Assembly (NCBI GenBank): GCA_002293145.1
Contig: DBCO01000033.1
Coordinates: 7,878 to 71,877, forward strand
DNA from: Akkermansiaceae bacterium UBA956
Lineage (GTDB): Bacteria; Verrucomicrobiota; Verrucomicrobiia; Verrucomicrobiales; Akkermansiaceae
Direction: 5' to 3'
Length of the DNA stretch: 64,000 nt
Shown: piece after piece, positions 24,531-33,753 of the stretch
Layout of the letters: each line of letters begins with the position of its first letter
Position numbering within the stretch: the stretch's first letter is position 1
The notes under the pieces: generated by a model
The model's input: only the letters and a program-made list of their open reading frames with translations
Databases searched by the model: none
What the model was told of the DNA's origin: nothing
Position numbers and translations under genes: made by a program

Positions 24531-26492
24531 ATGAAGCGTATATTTTTCGTGCTAAGTATGATGGCTGCCCCGAGTTTGGCAGAGACGGAGACTTTCGATC
24601 AAATCGATGCGCAGCCACTGAGATCGCTTGATTCATCGCTAGGTCGGTGGTCGGCAGAGCTGGGGCAGGCGGAAATTTTGCGCGGCAAGGGGCGATCAGG
24701 AGATCGTTGCTTGAAACTGGTAGGCGGCGCGGACGTCACAGTAGAGTTGGCATTTCCCGTGCGCATGAGCAAAGCCAGTGAATTACGGCTATGGGCGGAA
24801 CGCTGGACGCGTGTGGAGCCATTTGCTTTTCGCGTGGAAGCCCAGATTGGTAAAAAATGGCAAAAGCTCAATGAGCATGATGGCATCGCGATCGGTGGAT
24901 TTGACACCGAAGTGGTATCGCGCATTCCTGCGGGTGCGGAAAAAGTGCGCATGATATGCAGCAGCAAGGCGGGAGTGATGATCGATGATATAGCGCACGT
25001 GATCGATGGACCGATGCAGCTTACGAAGATTGAGGCGCTGAGTCCGGTGACGCCATTGATGCGGCGCCTCGATTACAATCCCGTGATGGGATTTACCATA
25101 GGAACCGGCGGGAACAAAAATCGCTTGCGTTTGGAATCTGTGAACTTTGATCTCACGGGCACTCTCGCCTCAGACCAAATCGTTTCCCTGCAGCTGATGG
25201 CGGGAAATCGGCAAGCGGGTGGTGCATTGACCCAGAAATTGGCAGAGATTAGCAAGGCAGAGAACTTGAGCAAATTTTTGTTAGATTATGAATTGGCCAC
25301 AGGCGAGCAACATTTCTGGATCAGCGCAAAGCTCAAGGACGACGCCTCGATGGATGCGAGTGTGCAGATCCATTTGCGCAGCGTGAGCATTTCCGGCAAA
25401 GTGCATCAGGTAGGTAAAAAAAGTGCCTCGCAACGGATCGGTGTCGCGGTAAGGAAAATGGGCGATGATGGCTCCAAGTTTTTTCGCATTCCTGGATTGG
25501 CGCGCTCGAACAAAGGCACGCTTTGTGCGGTCTATGACATCCGCTACAAGCATGCGAGGGATTTGCCTGCGGACATTGATGTGGGCCTCTCGCGCAGTGT
25601 GGACGGGGGACGGAACTGGTCGCCGATGCAGGTGATCATGGATTTGGGAAGCGACCCGAAATTTGGCTTCGATGGTGTGGGCGATCCAGCCATTTTGTGT
25701 GATCGGGTGACTGGGCGTTTGTGGGTCGTGGGCTTGTGGAGTCATGGCAATCGCGGCTGGCATGGCAGCGGGCCAGGATTGGAGCCAGAGCAAACTGCGC
25801 AACTGATGATGGTGCATAGCGATGATGACGGCGTGACCTGGTCGCAGCCGAGAAATTTGACGAAGGATTTGAAGAAGCCTGAGTGGCGCATGATGTTCAA
25901 TGGACCGGGTGCAGGCATCACAATGCGCGATGGCACCTTGGTGTTTGCGGCGCAGTATCGCTCGGCAGATGGCGGTGAGACACAGGGCAAACCTTTTTCG
26001 ACGATCATTTGGAGCAAAGATCGTGGTCAAACGTGGCACATCGGCAGTGGGGGGAAAATCGACACCACGGAGGCACAAGTCGTCGAGCAAGAAGATGGAA
26101 GCTTGATCCTAAACTGTCGCGATAATCGCGGCGGAGCGCGCACCGTATTAGTTACGAAAGATCTGGGTGCCACATGGACGCCCCATGCAACGGACCGCAA
26201 AGCCTTACGTGAACCTGTGTGCATGGGCAGTGTGTTAGGCTGGGATCAAACGAAAACTCATTTTTTTAGCAATCCTGATAGCACTTCGTCGCGGAAAAGC
26301 ATGACGATCAAACGCTCCGATGACGGGGGCATGAGCTGGCCGCTCGAAAAACAACTGCTCTATGATGAGCGTGTGGGTTTTGGTTACTCGTGTCTTGCAC
26401 CTGTGGATGATCGCCATCTGGGCGTGCTCTACGAGGGTGGTGGCGATTTGTTTTTCCTGAGGATTCCGATCGGGCAGATCTCTAGCAAGTAA
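24531..26492 (+). CDS. secreted exo-alpha-sialidase (GH33)
   Basis: Sialidase of 653 residues with a signal peptide (MKRIFFVLSMMAAPSLA). The first 270 residues are beta-rich accessory domains, probably carbohydrate-binding or the N-terminal sialidase-associated fold. The catalytic six-bladed propeller starts at FFRIPGLA (RIP motif with the first Arg) and carries five Asp boxes: SVDGGRNW, SDDDGVTW, SKDRGQTW, TKDLGATW and SDDGGMSW. The likely nucleophile pair is the Glu in TTEAQVVEQ with Tyr in GFGYSCLA, and NCRDN supplies a second Arg. It would release terminal sialic acid from host glycans. The sulfatase remnant lies directly upstream. Confidence 0.9.
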   Translation: MKRIFFVLSMMAAPSLAETETFDQIDAQPLRSLDSSLGRWSAELGQAEILRGKGRSGDRCLKLVGGADVTVELAFPVRMSKASELRLWAERWTRVEPFAFRVEAQIGKKWQKLNEHDGIAIGGFDTEVVSRIPAGAEKVRMICSSKAGVMIDDIAHVIDGPMQLTKIEALSPVTPLMRRLDYNPVMGFTIGTGGNKNRLRLESVNFDLTGTLASDQIVSLQLMAGNRQAGGALTQKLAEISKAENLSKFLLDYELATGEQHFWISAKLKDDASMDASVQIHLRSVSISGKVHQVGKKSASQRIGVAVRKMGDDGSKFFRIPGLARSNKGTLCAVYDIRYKHARDLPADIDVGLSRSVDGGRNWSPMQVIMDLGSDPKFGFDGVGDPAILCDRVTGRLWVVGLWSHGNRGWHGSGPGLEPEQTAQLMMVHSDDDGVTWSQPRNLTKDLKKPEWRMMFNGPGAGITMRDGTLVFAAQYRSADGGETQGKPFSTIIWSKDRGQTWHIGSGGKIDTTEAQVVEQEDGSLILNCRDNRGGARTVLVTKDLGATWTPHATDRKALREPVCMGSVLGWDQTKTHFFSNPDSTSSRKSMTIKRSDDGGMSWPLEKQLLYDERVGFGYSCLAPVDDRHLGVLYEGGGDLFFLRIPIGQISSK

Positions 26493-26555
26493 TTTTACTG
26501 AGATGACTCACGGAAAGTTGGTAATTTTATTCGTGCGCGTTATGGCAAATCCTGC

Positions 26556-27287
26556 ATGAATCGCTGCTGCAAATTTTTCGACATGACCGCCGAACCTCTT
26601 AATCATCCGCATGTGCGCTATGTGAACAGCATTGCCGAACTCGTTTGTACGCCGATGTGCGCTGGGGTCAATGCATTATGCCTGAGACGTTCGTTAGATG
26701 GCGATTTTACCGAGGTAATTCGTCACCTCCGCGCAGAGCGTGGCATCACCACGCTGGACCGCGATCAACTGCTTGCTCTTCGGGTGAGTGATGCGGGAAA
26801 AATCGCAATCGAAACAATGCTCCGCGATCAGGAGGAATTACGCGCTTATGGCTTCGATCCCGAGATCGATTGCATCAACGGTTACATCGGTCATGATCAG
26901 CAAGAGCTGATGCGCACAGATGTGTGTTCTTTCCATATAGATCGTGCAACTGACATCGCCGATACATATCTTTGCACTTATGCAGGAGCATCGAGTATTG
27001 GTGTTTGCCATGAGGATGTCATCCTGCGCGCACAAGTGCCTGCCGTGCGCGCGCGATTACTCGCAGATTTCGGCGGAGCGGATGATGAGAGCTTTCTCGA
27101 TTATCTAAGGGGAAATTATTATGATATGCACTATGAAGCATTACCCGCTGCACGCACGTTCAGCTTTGGTGTGGGGCACCTTTGGCGCATTGCCATCGAC
27201 TACCCAGGAACTGCGGTGCCGCCCTGCATTCACCGCGCCCCTGACCCGGTCGATGGTGAGCCACCTCGCTTGATTTTGATTGGTTAA
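26556..27287 (+). CDS. DUF1826-like protein (tentative)
   Basis: A 243-residue protein of uncertain family. The middle and C-terminal parts (CSFHIDRATDIADTYLCTYAG, GVGHLWRIAIDYPG, HRAPDPVDGEPPRLILI) resemble DUF1826, a family found with metal-chaperone or nucleotide-metabolism genes, but the match is from memory and partial. No signal peptide or membrane segment. The ATG at 26583 is an alternative start. It lies 125 bases before the ADP-ribosylglycohydrolase homologue on the same strand and may belong with it. Confidence 0.5.
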   Translation: MNRCCKFFDMTAEPLNHPHVRYVNSIAELVCTPMCAGVNALCLRRSLDGDFTEVIRHLRAERGITTLDRDQLLALRVSDAGKIAIETMLRDQEELRAYGFDPEIDCINGYIGHDQQELMRTDVCSFHIDRATDIADTYLCTYAGASSIGVCHEDVILRAQVPAVRARLLADFGGADDESFLDYLRGNYYDMHYEALPAARTFSFGVGHLWRIAIDYPGTAVPPCIHRAPDPVDGEPPRLILIG

Positions 27288-27412
27288 ACCAGTAATGATT
27301 GCACGGGTTTTCCGAGCACTTTCTTGCGTGCGATTTGCAAAATCGAAAATCACGGCTTGATTGTCGTCGCGCATCGCCAGACCGACATCGGCCCATCAAG
27401 CGCAGCTTTTTT

Positions 27413-28411
27413 ATGACCGCACCTTCTTCTCTGCCTACTTTACCCGACGATGTTTTCGCTCGCGCCTTTCTTGGCTCTTTAGTCGCGGATGCCATCGCCA
27501 TGCCTGTGCATTGGTATTACGATCGCGAAGCCCTGCGCCGCGAGTATGGCGACATCAGCACGTATCTCGCGCCGAAACATCCGCACACGGGTTCGATTTT
27601 ATGGCGATCAAAATACCAAGCACCTAACGAAAAAGGTGAAATCCTGCACGGCCAAGCGGTGTATTGGGGTCAGCGCGATGTGCATTATCATCAATTTCTG
27701 CGAGCTGGCGAAAACACGCTTAATTTTCAGTTAGCCGCCGAATTGGTCACCCTGTGCCTCCATAACGGCGGCTATGATCCAGATCAGTGGTTAGCGCATT
27801 ACATTGATTTCATGCGCACTCCTGGCAAACATCGGGATACTTATATGGAAGAATATCATCGCGGATTTTTCACACGATATGCGATGGGAAAAGCGCCGCG
27901 CAAATGCGCCATCTCAGACGAGCACATCGGCGGTCTCGCTCAGATACCTGCGCTGTGCTATGTGCTGCGCGATGCCTCCTATGAAGAGTTGCGGGCAAAA
28001 GTGAAAGAACACGTCGGCCTCACACATGCGCATGCCAATGTGTTGCGCGCTGCCGATACCCTAGCTCGATTGCTGTTTCGCATTCGCGAAGGACTATCAC
28101 TGCGCGAGGCCATTCAGCGCGAAGCTGGCGATTGGATCTCGGGCACCAAGGCAGAAAAATGGACGGATCAGCCAGATACCTACATCATCGGTCAACGCTT
28201 CAGCCCAGCCTGTTACATCGCCGAATCCATGCCTGCTTCATTGTATCTTTGCTGGAAATATCACCAGAATGCCGAGTTGGGAATACTGAGCAATGCTATG
28301 GTCGGCGGCGACAATTGCCATCGCGGCGCGGTGGTGGGTTCGTTGCTCGCTGCCGCACAAGGAATCCCGCCCAAATGGCTAGAGAATCCACATTTGCCGC
28401 GGTTGGTTTGA
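27413..28411 (+). CDS. ADP-ribosylglycohydrolase family protein with altered metal site
   Basis: Member of the DraG/ADPRH fold, 332 residues from the ATG at 27413. The family framework is present: AFLGSLVADAIAMPVHWYYD (19-37) and VGGDNCHRGAVVGSLLAA (297-314). The canonical metal-binding motifs are changed: the usual TDDT after the N-terminal region is ENTL (100-103), and the C-terminal GGDTDTI is GGDNCHR (298-304). Known hydrolases remove ADP-ribose from proteins using two Mg2+ held by these residues, so the activity of this protein is uncertain. Eukaryotic J1-crystallin-type homologues resemble it. It is preceded by the DUF1826-like gene. Confidence 0.8.
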   Translation: MTAPSSLPTLPDDVFARAFLGSLVADAIAMPVHWYYDREALRREYGDISTYLAPKHPHTGSILWRSKYQAPNEKGEILHGQAVYWGQRDVHYHQFLRAGENTLNFQLAAELVTLCLHNGGYDPDQWLAHYIDFMRTPGKHRDTYMEEYHRGFFTRYAMGKAPRKCAISDEHIGGLAQIPALCYVLRDASYEELRAKVKEHVGLTHAHANVLRAADTLARLLFRIREGLSLREAIQREAGDWISGTKAEKWTDQPDTYIIGQRFSPACYIAESMPASLYLCWKYHQNAELGILSNAMVGGDNCHRGAVVGSLLAAAQGIPPKWLENPHLPRLV

Positions 28412-28421
28412 TCTGAAAAAT

Positions 28422-28613
28422 CTAACATATCGGCGGAAAATTTTTGCTTCTCCGCAATCGGATCGGTCCTCTGGCGTGCGAGGAATCGTCACTACAAACG
28501 CCCTGCGAGATCTCGATGATTCCATCCGCCACAAAACCTCGCGCAGCCAGGCGTGCTGCTTCCAGCTGCTCGCTCGATGCCGCGCCCGAAGCGCTAGCAA
28601 ATCCGCTCCTCTT
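28422..28613 (-). pseudogene. remnant of a DUF3253-like gene
   Basis: On the minus strand this region reads LEAARLAARGFVADGIIE, then ISQGV and SSHARGPIRLRR, which match the C-terminus of DUF3253 proteins (an acetyltransferase-neighbour family with GPIRLR). The frame starts directly after a TGA at 28614-28616 and has no normal start codon. No recognisable N-terminal half is present upstream, where stops occur in all frames. The rest of the 434-base gap (28412-28845) holds no convincing gene. The call is from motif memory and needs a database comparison. Confidence 0.4.
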
Positions 28614-28845
28614 TCACGACGAGAATATGGCACATTTGGCTTTTTCAGCAATGAATTGTCTCCTAGGCGCGATGGTCTGGAGGATCCACATTCACCCGCT
28701 CTCAATCACGGAAAATACACATTAGCTATGCTAAGGCACGATTTTTCGGTGACAATCGCGCTTTTATCACCTGCCCGCGCTTTTTGCACTCGACAATAAA
28801 GGGCAAGCCCCTAGCTTGGGTGCTCCCATTTATCCTATTCGAATC

Positions 28846-29781
28846 ATGAAATTATCCTTCATCCCCGGCGTGCTGATGCTCGCTACCACCATCGCCATCC
28901 ATGCTGAGGAGGCTAAAGAAGCCGCCACTCCAGCAAAAGAAGCCGCTCCCGCAAAAGAAGCTGCCGCTCCCGCAAAAGAAGCTGCCGCTCCAGCAAAAAA
29001 AGCTGCTAAACCGACAGAGGCCACTACAGCTCCTGTGGAGGCCGCAGATGCTGCCCCAGCCACTCCCGCAGCGCCCAAGCTCACACCCGAGCAAATCAAA
29101 ACGAATTCCTCCTACGGCTTCGGCTTCCAAAACGGTCGCCAGTTTGCCCAACAAGTCGGACGTTTCGGCATCGGCCTCACGGACCTCGAGACTGCCGAAT
29201 TCCTCAAAGGATTCGTCGCCGCCATGAGCAACAAAGAACCTGAAGTTTCCGAAGTAAAGATCCAAGCTGCCATGCAACAATTGGGCGACTTGCTTGAGAA
29301 ACGTGAAAAAGAACTCGCGGCCAAAAATCTCGAAGCAGAAAAAACATTCCTCGCCAAAAATGGCAAGCGCAAGGAAGTGTCCACCACCAAGAGCGGTATG
29401 CAATACGAAGTTCTTGCCAAAGGCGGTGACAAAAAATACGAAGCACCTAAAGAAGGTGCCGAGGACAACAAGCAATTCCTCGTCAACTACCGCGGCACGC
29501 TGATCGACGGTACCGAGTTTGACAAATCACCCGAAGGCAAACCCGTTCCGATGACACTCGAAGTCGTTCCTGGTTTCAAAGAAGCCATCACCACCATGCC
29601 CATCGGCGCGAAGTGGAAATTGTTCATCCCAGCGGCTCTGGCCTACGGAGATCAACGTCGCAGCGAGCAACTCGGCCCAAACAGCACGCTAATTTTTGAA
29701 TTGGAATTGGTCAGCATTGAAGAAGCACCTCCCGCACCAGCCGGCGGTGGTTTCCCGATGCCACAAATGCCCGAGCAATAA
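28846..29781 (+). CDS. FKBP-type peptidyl-prolyl isomerase, exported
   Basis: Periplasmic FKBP/Mip-type isomerase of 311 residues. The signal peptide is MKLSFIPGVLMLATTIAIHA. A low-complexity Ala/Lys/Pro/Glu linker with repeated PAKEAA units (about residues 25-60) follows. Residues 80-170 are the helical N-terminal dimerisation domain (FKBP_N: SYGFGFQNGRQFAQQ). The catalytic FKBP domain (about 185-295) contains FLVNYRGTLIDGTEFDKS, VPGFKEAITTMPIGAKW and FIPAALAYG, with the final FELELVSIE. The C-terminus is Pro/Gly-rich. Isomerase of exported proteins is the likely role; a terminator follows. Confidence 0.92.
   Translation: MKLSFIPGVLMLATTIAIHAEEAKEAATPAKEAAPAKEAAAPAKEAAAPAKKAAKPTEATTAPVEAADAAPATPAAPKLTPEQIKTNSSYGFGFQNGRQFAQQVGRFGIGLTDLETAEFLKGFVAAMSNKEPEVSEVKIQAAMQQLGDLLEKREKELAAKNLEAEKTFLAKNGKRKEVSTTKSGMQYEVLAKGGDKKYEAPKEGAEDNKQFLVNYRGTLIDGTEFDKSPEGKPVPMTLEVVPGFKEAITTMPIGAKWKLFIPAALAYGDQRRSEQLGPNSTLIFELELVSIEEAPPAPAGGGFPMPQMPEQ
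28926..29008 (+). repeat. in-gene tandem repeat coding PAKEAA units
   Basis: Units of 18-21 bases coding PAKEAA or APAKEAA occur about four times at the start of the FKBP gene. Copy number could vary by slippage. The repeat forms a flexible linker in the protein. Confidence 0.7.
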
Positions 29782-29807
29782 GCTCTAGCAGCCTCACACC
29801 TCTCCCA

Positions 29808-29837
29808 CCACCGCTTTTCCCAAAGCGGTGGTTTTTT
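29808..29837 (+). terminator. rho-independent terminator after the FKBP gene
   Basis: CCACCGCTTT (29808-29817) pairs with AAAGCGGTGG (29822-29831), loop TCCC, followed by TTTTTTA. Confidence 0.92.
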
Positions 29838-29868
29838 ATGGCTTTTTCGCACGAATTCGCTAATCTTA

Positions 29869-30309
29869 ATGATTATGTGGCCATTCAACCGATTGATACG
29901 CAAGGGTTTCGAAAAAGGAATTGGCTCCTTGGCGAGCGATCCGTTAGCCGCTGATGGCAAGCCGATCGATGCCACATGGGCGGGAGAAAACGGAACCGAA
30001 AAGCCGATGGAACACTACCAAGCGGAGCTGGAACTTAGTCAGCTAAAAACATTTCTTTTAGGCATGCAGCATTCATTTGATCGAGGACTCAGCGAGAGCC
30101 AGACCGAGATCGTTTACAATCGAGCGGGAGGATTGCGCATCCAAAAGCAATTTTGCTGCCACTACAACATCATGCACCAAGGTGAGGTGACAAACCTGGA
30201 AATCTCCGTGCACCACGATACCTCCACACGCTACATTCTTGATCTGCGCGGCATTGGTTCCGCAATGACTGTGCTGCATGGAAATTTACAAAAACTCGCA
30301 GAAAACTAA
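29869..30309 (+). CDS. conserved hypothetical protein
   Basis: Not recognised; 146 residues. It begins MIMWPFNRLIRKGFEKG, followed by an acidic mixed region with KTFLLGMQHSFDRGLSES and a C-terminal part with YILDLRGIGSAMTVLHGN. No signal peptide or membrane helix. An ATG at 29875 is a possible alternative start. It is downstream of the FKBP terminator and converges with the ACT-domain gene. Confidence 0.5.
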   Translation: MIMWPFNRLIRKGFEKGIGSLASDPLAADGKPIDATWAGENGTEKPMEHYQAELELSQLKTFLLGMQHSFDRGLSESQTEIVYNRAGGLRIQKQFCCHYNIMHQGEVTNLEISVHHDTSTRYILDLRGIGSAMTVLHGNLQKLAEN

Positions 30310-30339
30310 GTCACAACGAGCGATCACGCTCCATAGTAA

Positions 30340-30795
30340 CTACCGACTCAAGGTGTCTTGCCACACCAGAGTGAAACCAGCGCTATTGAGAATGGAGGCG
30401 GCAAATTCCAAATCATCCACATGCATCGCTAACAACGAGTAGCCTCGATACACCGACAGCAGTGGATAGGCAAAGTCAACATTGGTCTCCGCCATCATCA
30501 AGTGATCGAGGCATTGCAATAAATTGGACCCCGCTTCTTTCAACTCCACTACGAGCAATTCACAAGATGTGTGTGGAATTCCTTTTTCCAAAAAAAGATG
30601 ACCAGTCGTCTCAGGATCGCTGACCACGATCCGCGCAATCGTCGCATCCCGTGCATCCTGCATGCTTAAACCCAATACCTCAATCGCGTGCGTGCGCAGC
30701 ATTTTTACCAATGCGGCCAATGCCCCGACTCGATTCGGGAGCATCACGGAAAATTGCCTCACCGCCGGGCCATGATCGATTGTCTTCGCTTCCAT
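30340..30795 (-). CDS. ACT-domain protein, paired ACT modules
   Basis: An amino-acid-binding regulator-like protein of 151 residues (from the ATG at 30795). Two ACT-like modules are visible: VRQFSVMLPNRVGALAALVKML at the N-terminus and SVYRGYSLLAMHVDDLEFAASIL in the second half. ACT domains sense amino acids, and homologues are often annotated as acetolactate synthase small subunits, but no ilv genes are present, so that name is not adopted. The frame is open 11 codons further upstream (30828). Confidence 0.65.
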   Translation of the reverse strand: MEAKTIDHGPAVRQFSVMLPNRVGALAALVKMLRTHAIEVLGLSMQDARDATIARIVVSDPETTGHLFLEKGIPHTSCELLVVELKEAGSNLLQCLDHLMMAETNVDFAYPLLSVYRGYSLLAMHVDDLEFAASILNSAGFTLVWQDTLSR

Positions 30796-30857
30796 GTCCC
30801 CGCCACCATAGCAAACCACAGCGCTCAAGGGAAGTCAGATTGTCGATCCCTCAATAA

Positions 30858-31388
30858 TCATTTTCCCGCCAGCAAACTCAGGGCATTTCCCCAAACTAGC
30901 TCTTCATTTCCATGCCCCCATTGTTGAAGCGCCATAGTGATTTCCTCATTTGAGCGCTCAGGGCATGTAACATCGCCTGGCAAACTCGGACGCGCCGCAC
31001 AAGCTAGCGCCCATACCGCCCACGCACGGGCAGAGCGCAATTCCGCACGGTCCCCACGCAGTCGCGTCGCCTGATGCTGATAGCTCAAGCGCGGGTTGCC
31101 AGGGAAATCATCGCGCTCATGGTGCTTCATCATCCACGCCAAAGCCGCATACGGCAAAGACCAACGTGAAAGAATTTCATCCCCCTCCGCGAGATCCGCA
31201 TACAAGGCCCGCGTCGCAGCCAGTAATGCGCGCCCCGCATGCCCATCCAGCCACAATTGCTGCGCGTACTGCAGCGCCGACAAATAAAAACCTGCATCGC
31301 GACGCGCACCATGTTGTTGCAAAATCCGATAGTCGCATACTTCGTCAACGATTGGCAAAAAAGGACACGGAACGCGTTGTTGCATCAC
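30858..31388 (-). CDS. hypothetical protein, DUF-type, unknown
   Basis: Not recognised; 176 residues, rich in Ala, Trp and Leu, with YLSALQYAQQLWLDGHAGRALL and RAWAVWALACAARPS suggesting a helical bundle or TPR-like protein. It starts at the ATG at 31388. It lies 62 bases upstream of the ACT-domain gene on the same strand and could form an operon with it. Confidence 0.55.
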   Translation of the reverse strand: MMQQRVPCPFLPIVDEVCDYRILQQHGARRDAGFYLSALQYAQQLWLDGHAGRALLAATRALYADLAEGDEILSRWSLPYAALAWMMKHHERDDFPGNPRLSYQHQATRLRGDRAELRSARAWAVWALACAARPSLPGDVTCPERSNEEITMALQQWGHGNEELVWGNALSLLAGK

Positions 31389-31563
31389 TCCATTTTATCC
31401 ACGATTGTCATCCATGCAACGGTGGATTTTACTACTATATAAATAGTATCTTAGCGAAAATGAACGACCCAGTAACATCGCGTCTTACCCGACTTGTCCG
31501 CCTTTACCTCTCTTTGGATGATTTTGAGATTGTCAGTTGGTACATACTCTTCAAGATTAAGCC

Positions 31564-32547
31564 ATGATTTCCTACCGCCGCTGTGGTCGCTCTGGCTTGC
31601 TGCTTCCTGATGTTTCTCTGGGGCTTTGGCACAATTTTGGTGATGTCGATGACCCGAAGGCCGCTCGCGATATGATTGTGCGGGCCTTCGAGGCGGGCAT
31701 CACACACTTCGATCTCGCCAATAACTACGGACCACCTGCTGGCTCAGCCGAAAGCAACTTTGGCAAAATTTTCCACGAAAACCTTGCGGCGCATCGCGAT
31801 GAAATTATCCTCTCTACCAAAGCCGGCCACACGATGTGGGCAGGCCCGTACGGCGAGTGGGGATCACGCAAGCACCTCCTTGCCTCGCTCGATCAATCAC
31901 TGGCCCGCATGCGCGTGCCCTATGTCGATATTTTTTACTCGCATCGCCCCGATCCTGATACGCCGCTGGAAGAAACGATGTCAGCGCTCGCTACCGCGGT
32001 GCAATCAGGTCGCGCACTCTACGTGGGACTCTCGAAGTATCCTCTGCCGATGCTCCGCGAGGCGGTCGAAATTTTGCGATCCATGGGAGTGCGGACTCTC
32101 ATCTATCAGCCACCGTATTCCATTCTCAATCGTTGGCCTGAGGCCGAGGGCATTCACGCTTGGTTGGAAGAAAACGGCATCGGCTCGATTGTGTTCAGCC
32201 CACTGGCTCAAGGGATGCTTACTCCCAAGTATGTCGATGGCATTCCTGAAGGTTCGCGTGCAGCTCGCTCCGAAGGCTTTTTGCAAGAATCACAAGTGAT
32301 GGCTCAGCAGGAAAAAATCCGCGCCCTTCAGCATATTGCCAACGATCTCGGCATGCCCTTGCACTACCTAGCCTTGCGCTGGGCACTGCAACAACAAGGC
32401 GTCACCTCGGCAATCATCGGAGCACGCACTGTCGCTCAGCTCGATGACAATCTCGCAGCTCTCAATGTGCCCAATCTATCGGCAGAAACCCTACAAGCCA
32501 TCGATGCCATCGCGCCCGCGCTGCACAAAGAACACGCCGAAGCCTAA
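31564..32547 (+). CDS. aldo/keto reductase, YghZ-like
   Basis: NADPH-dependent aldo/keto reductase, 327 residues, close to YghZ (L-glyceraldehyde 3-phosphate reductase). The catalytic tetrad is visible: the Asp/Tyr in HFDLANNYG, the Lys in ILSTKAG, and the His in DIFYSHRPD. The phrases CGRSGLLLPDVSLGLW and SPLAQGMLTPKY are typical of the YghZ subgroup. The glycerate kinase starts 10 bases after the stop, so the pair is probably co-transcribed. Confidence 0.88.
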   Translation: MISYRRCGRSGLLLPDVSLGLWHNFGDVDDPKAARDMIVRAFEAGITHFDLANNYGPPAGSAESNFGKIFHENLAAHRDEIILSTKAGHTMWAGPYGEWGSRKHLLASLDQSLARMRVPYVDIFYSHRPDPDTPLEETMSALATAVQSGRALYVGLSKYPLPMLREAVEILRSMGVRTLIYQPPYSILNRWPEAEGIHAWLEENGIGSIVFSPLAQGMLTPKYVDGIPEGSRAARSEGFLQESQVMAQQEKIRALQHIANDLGMPLHYLALRWALQQQGVTSAIIGARTVAQLDDNLAALNVPNLSAETLQAIDAIAPALHKEHAEA

Positions 32548-32557
32548 CATTTCACCC

Positions 32558-33676
32558 ATGCCCAGCGCCCTCATTGCCTGTGATAAATTCAAAGGCTCGA
32601 TCTCTGCAGAACAAGCCTGTGCAGCGATTCAACGCGGGCTCGGCGCAGACTGGGATGTCGATTTTTGCCCGATCGCTGACGGCGGTGAAGGCTTTGTCGC
32701 CGCCATGATCGCGGCACTGCGCGGCAGCCTTCACCAAGCACCATGCCATGATGCGCTAGGCCGCTTCATTTTCGCCGATTACGGGCTCATCACCACTGCT
32801 GGGAAATCCACCGTTGTCATGGAAATGTCCGCCGCCAGTGGCATGTGGCGTCTACGCGACGAGGAGCGCAATCCCGCTCTGGCCTCCACTTTTGGCACAG
32901 GAGAAATAATGCGTCATGCCATCGAAAAACATCAACCCGAGAAAATCATCATAGGAATCGGTGGCTCTGCGACCAACGATGCAGGTGCTGGGATGGCAGC
33001 CGCGCTCGGTGTCGAATTTCTGGACCATGCCGGTCATTTACTCTCGCCTACGCCAGAAAGTTTGCGACAGCTCGCACGAATCGGCACCAGCGCACGTATG
33101 ACTTTGCCCGAAATCCTCGCTGCCTGTGATGTCGATAATCCCCTCTGCGGCAAACGCGGAGCCTCTGCGATTTACGGCCCACAAAAAGGCGCTAGTACTG
33201 AGGATGTGCTGTGGCTCGATGCCCTACTCCAGCGCATCGCCCAGCTTAGTAACGGAAATGATCATGCACTGACTCCTGGCGCGGGTGCGGCAGGTGGCTT
33301 AGGATTTGGACTGCTGCATTTCTGCGATGCCCAACTCATACCTGGGTTCGAGATGGTAGCCGATGCCATCGACGTCCGCTCGCGCGTGAAATCGGCAGAT
33401 CTGGTAATCACCGGCGAAGGCTCGCTCGATGCTCAGTCGCTCAGCGGCAAAGGCCCCATCGGCATTGCCAAACTTGCCCAGCGCGCGGGCAAACCTTGCA
33501 TCGCGGTAGCTGGGCACATCAGCGCCGAAGTCATCGATGCAGCGATCTTTTTCGATCACTGCGCCATTAGCAGCCTCGGCCATCCACTCGCTGTCTCCAT
33601 GTCTCGTGCCGCTGAGTTTCTCGAACAATTAGTTCGCGCAAAATCCGATGTTTGGAGAAAAATGATAGCGCTATAG
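32558..33676 (+). CDS. glxK: glycerate kinase (GlxK family)
   Basis: Glycerate kinase of 372 residues that phosphorylates glycerate to a phosphoglycerate. Signature motifs are DKFKGSISAEQA near the N-terminus, PIADGGEGF, MEMSAASGMWRL, GIGGSATNDAGAGMAAALG and TGEGSLDAQSLSGKGP. The true start at 32558 gives MPSALIACDKFKGS. It follows the YghZ-like reductase by 10 bases; both enzymes handle three-carbon sugar acids or aldehydes, which suggests a shared route for triose or glycerate use. Confidence 0.93.
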   Translation: MPSALIACDKFKGSISAEQACAAIQRGLGADWDVDFCPIADGGEGFVAAMIAALRGSLHQAPCHDALGRFIFADYGLITTAGKSTVVMEMSAASGMWRLRDEERNPALASTFGTGEIMRHAIEKHQPEKIIIGIGGSATNDAGAGMAAALGVEFLDHAGHLLSPTPESLRQLARIGTSARMTLPEILAACDVDNPLCGKRGASAIYGPQKGASTEDVLWLDALLQRIAQLSNGNDHALTPGAGAAGGLGFGLLHFCDAQLIPGFEMVADAIDVRSRVKSADLVITGEGSLDAQSLSGKGPIGIAKLAQRAGKPCIAVAGHISAEVIDAAIFFDHCAISSLGHPLAVSMSRAAEFLEQLVRAKSDVWRKMIAL

Positions 33677-33753
33677 GACTCAGAAAAAAGACGCACAGAC
33701 ATCTTCGCCACAATAACACTCGCCATCCACGTCAAAGAGCCCTACAGTTTGCT

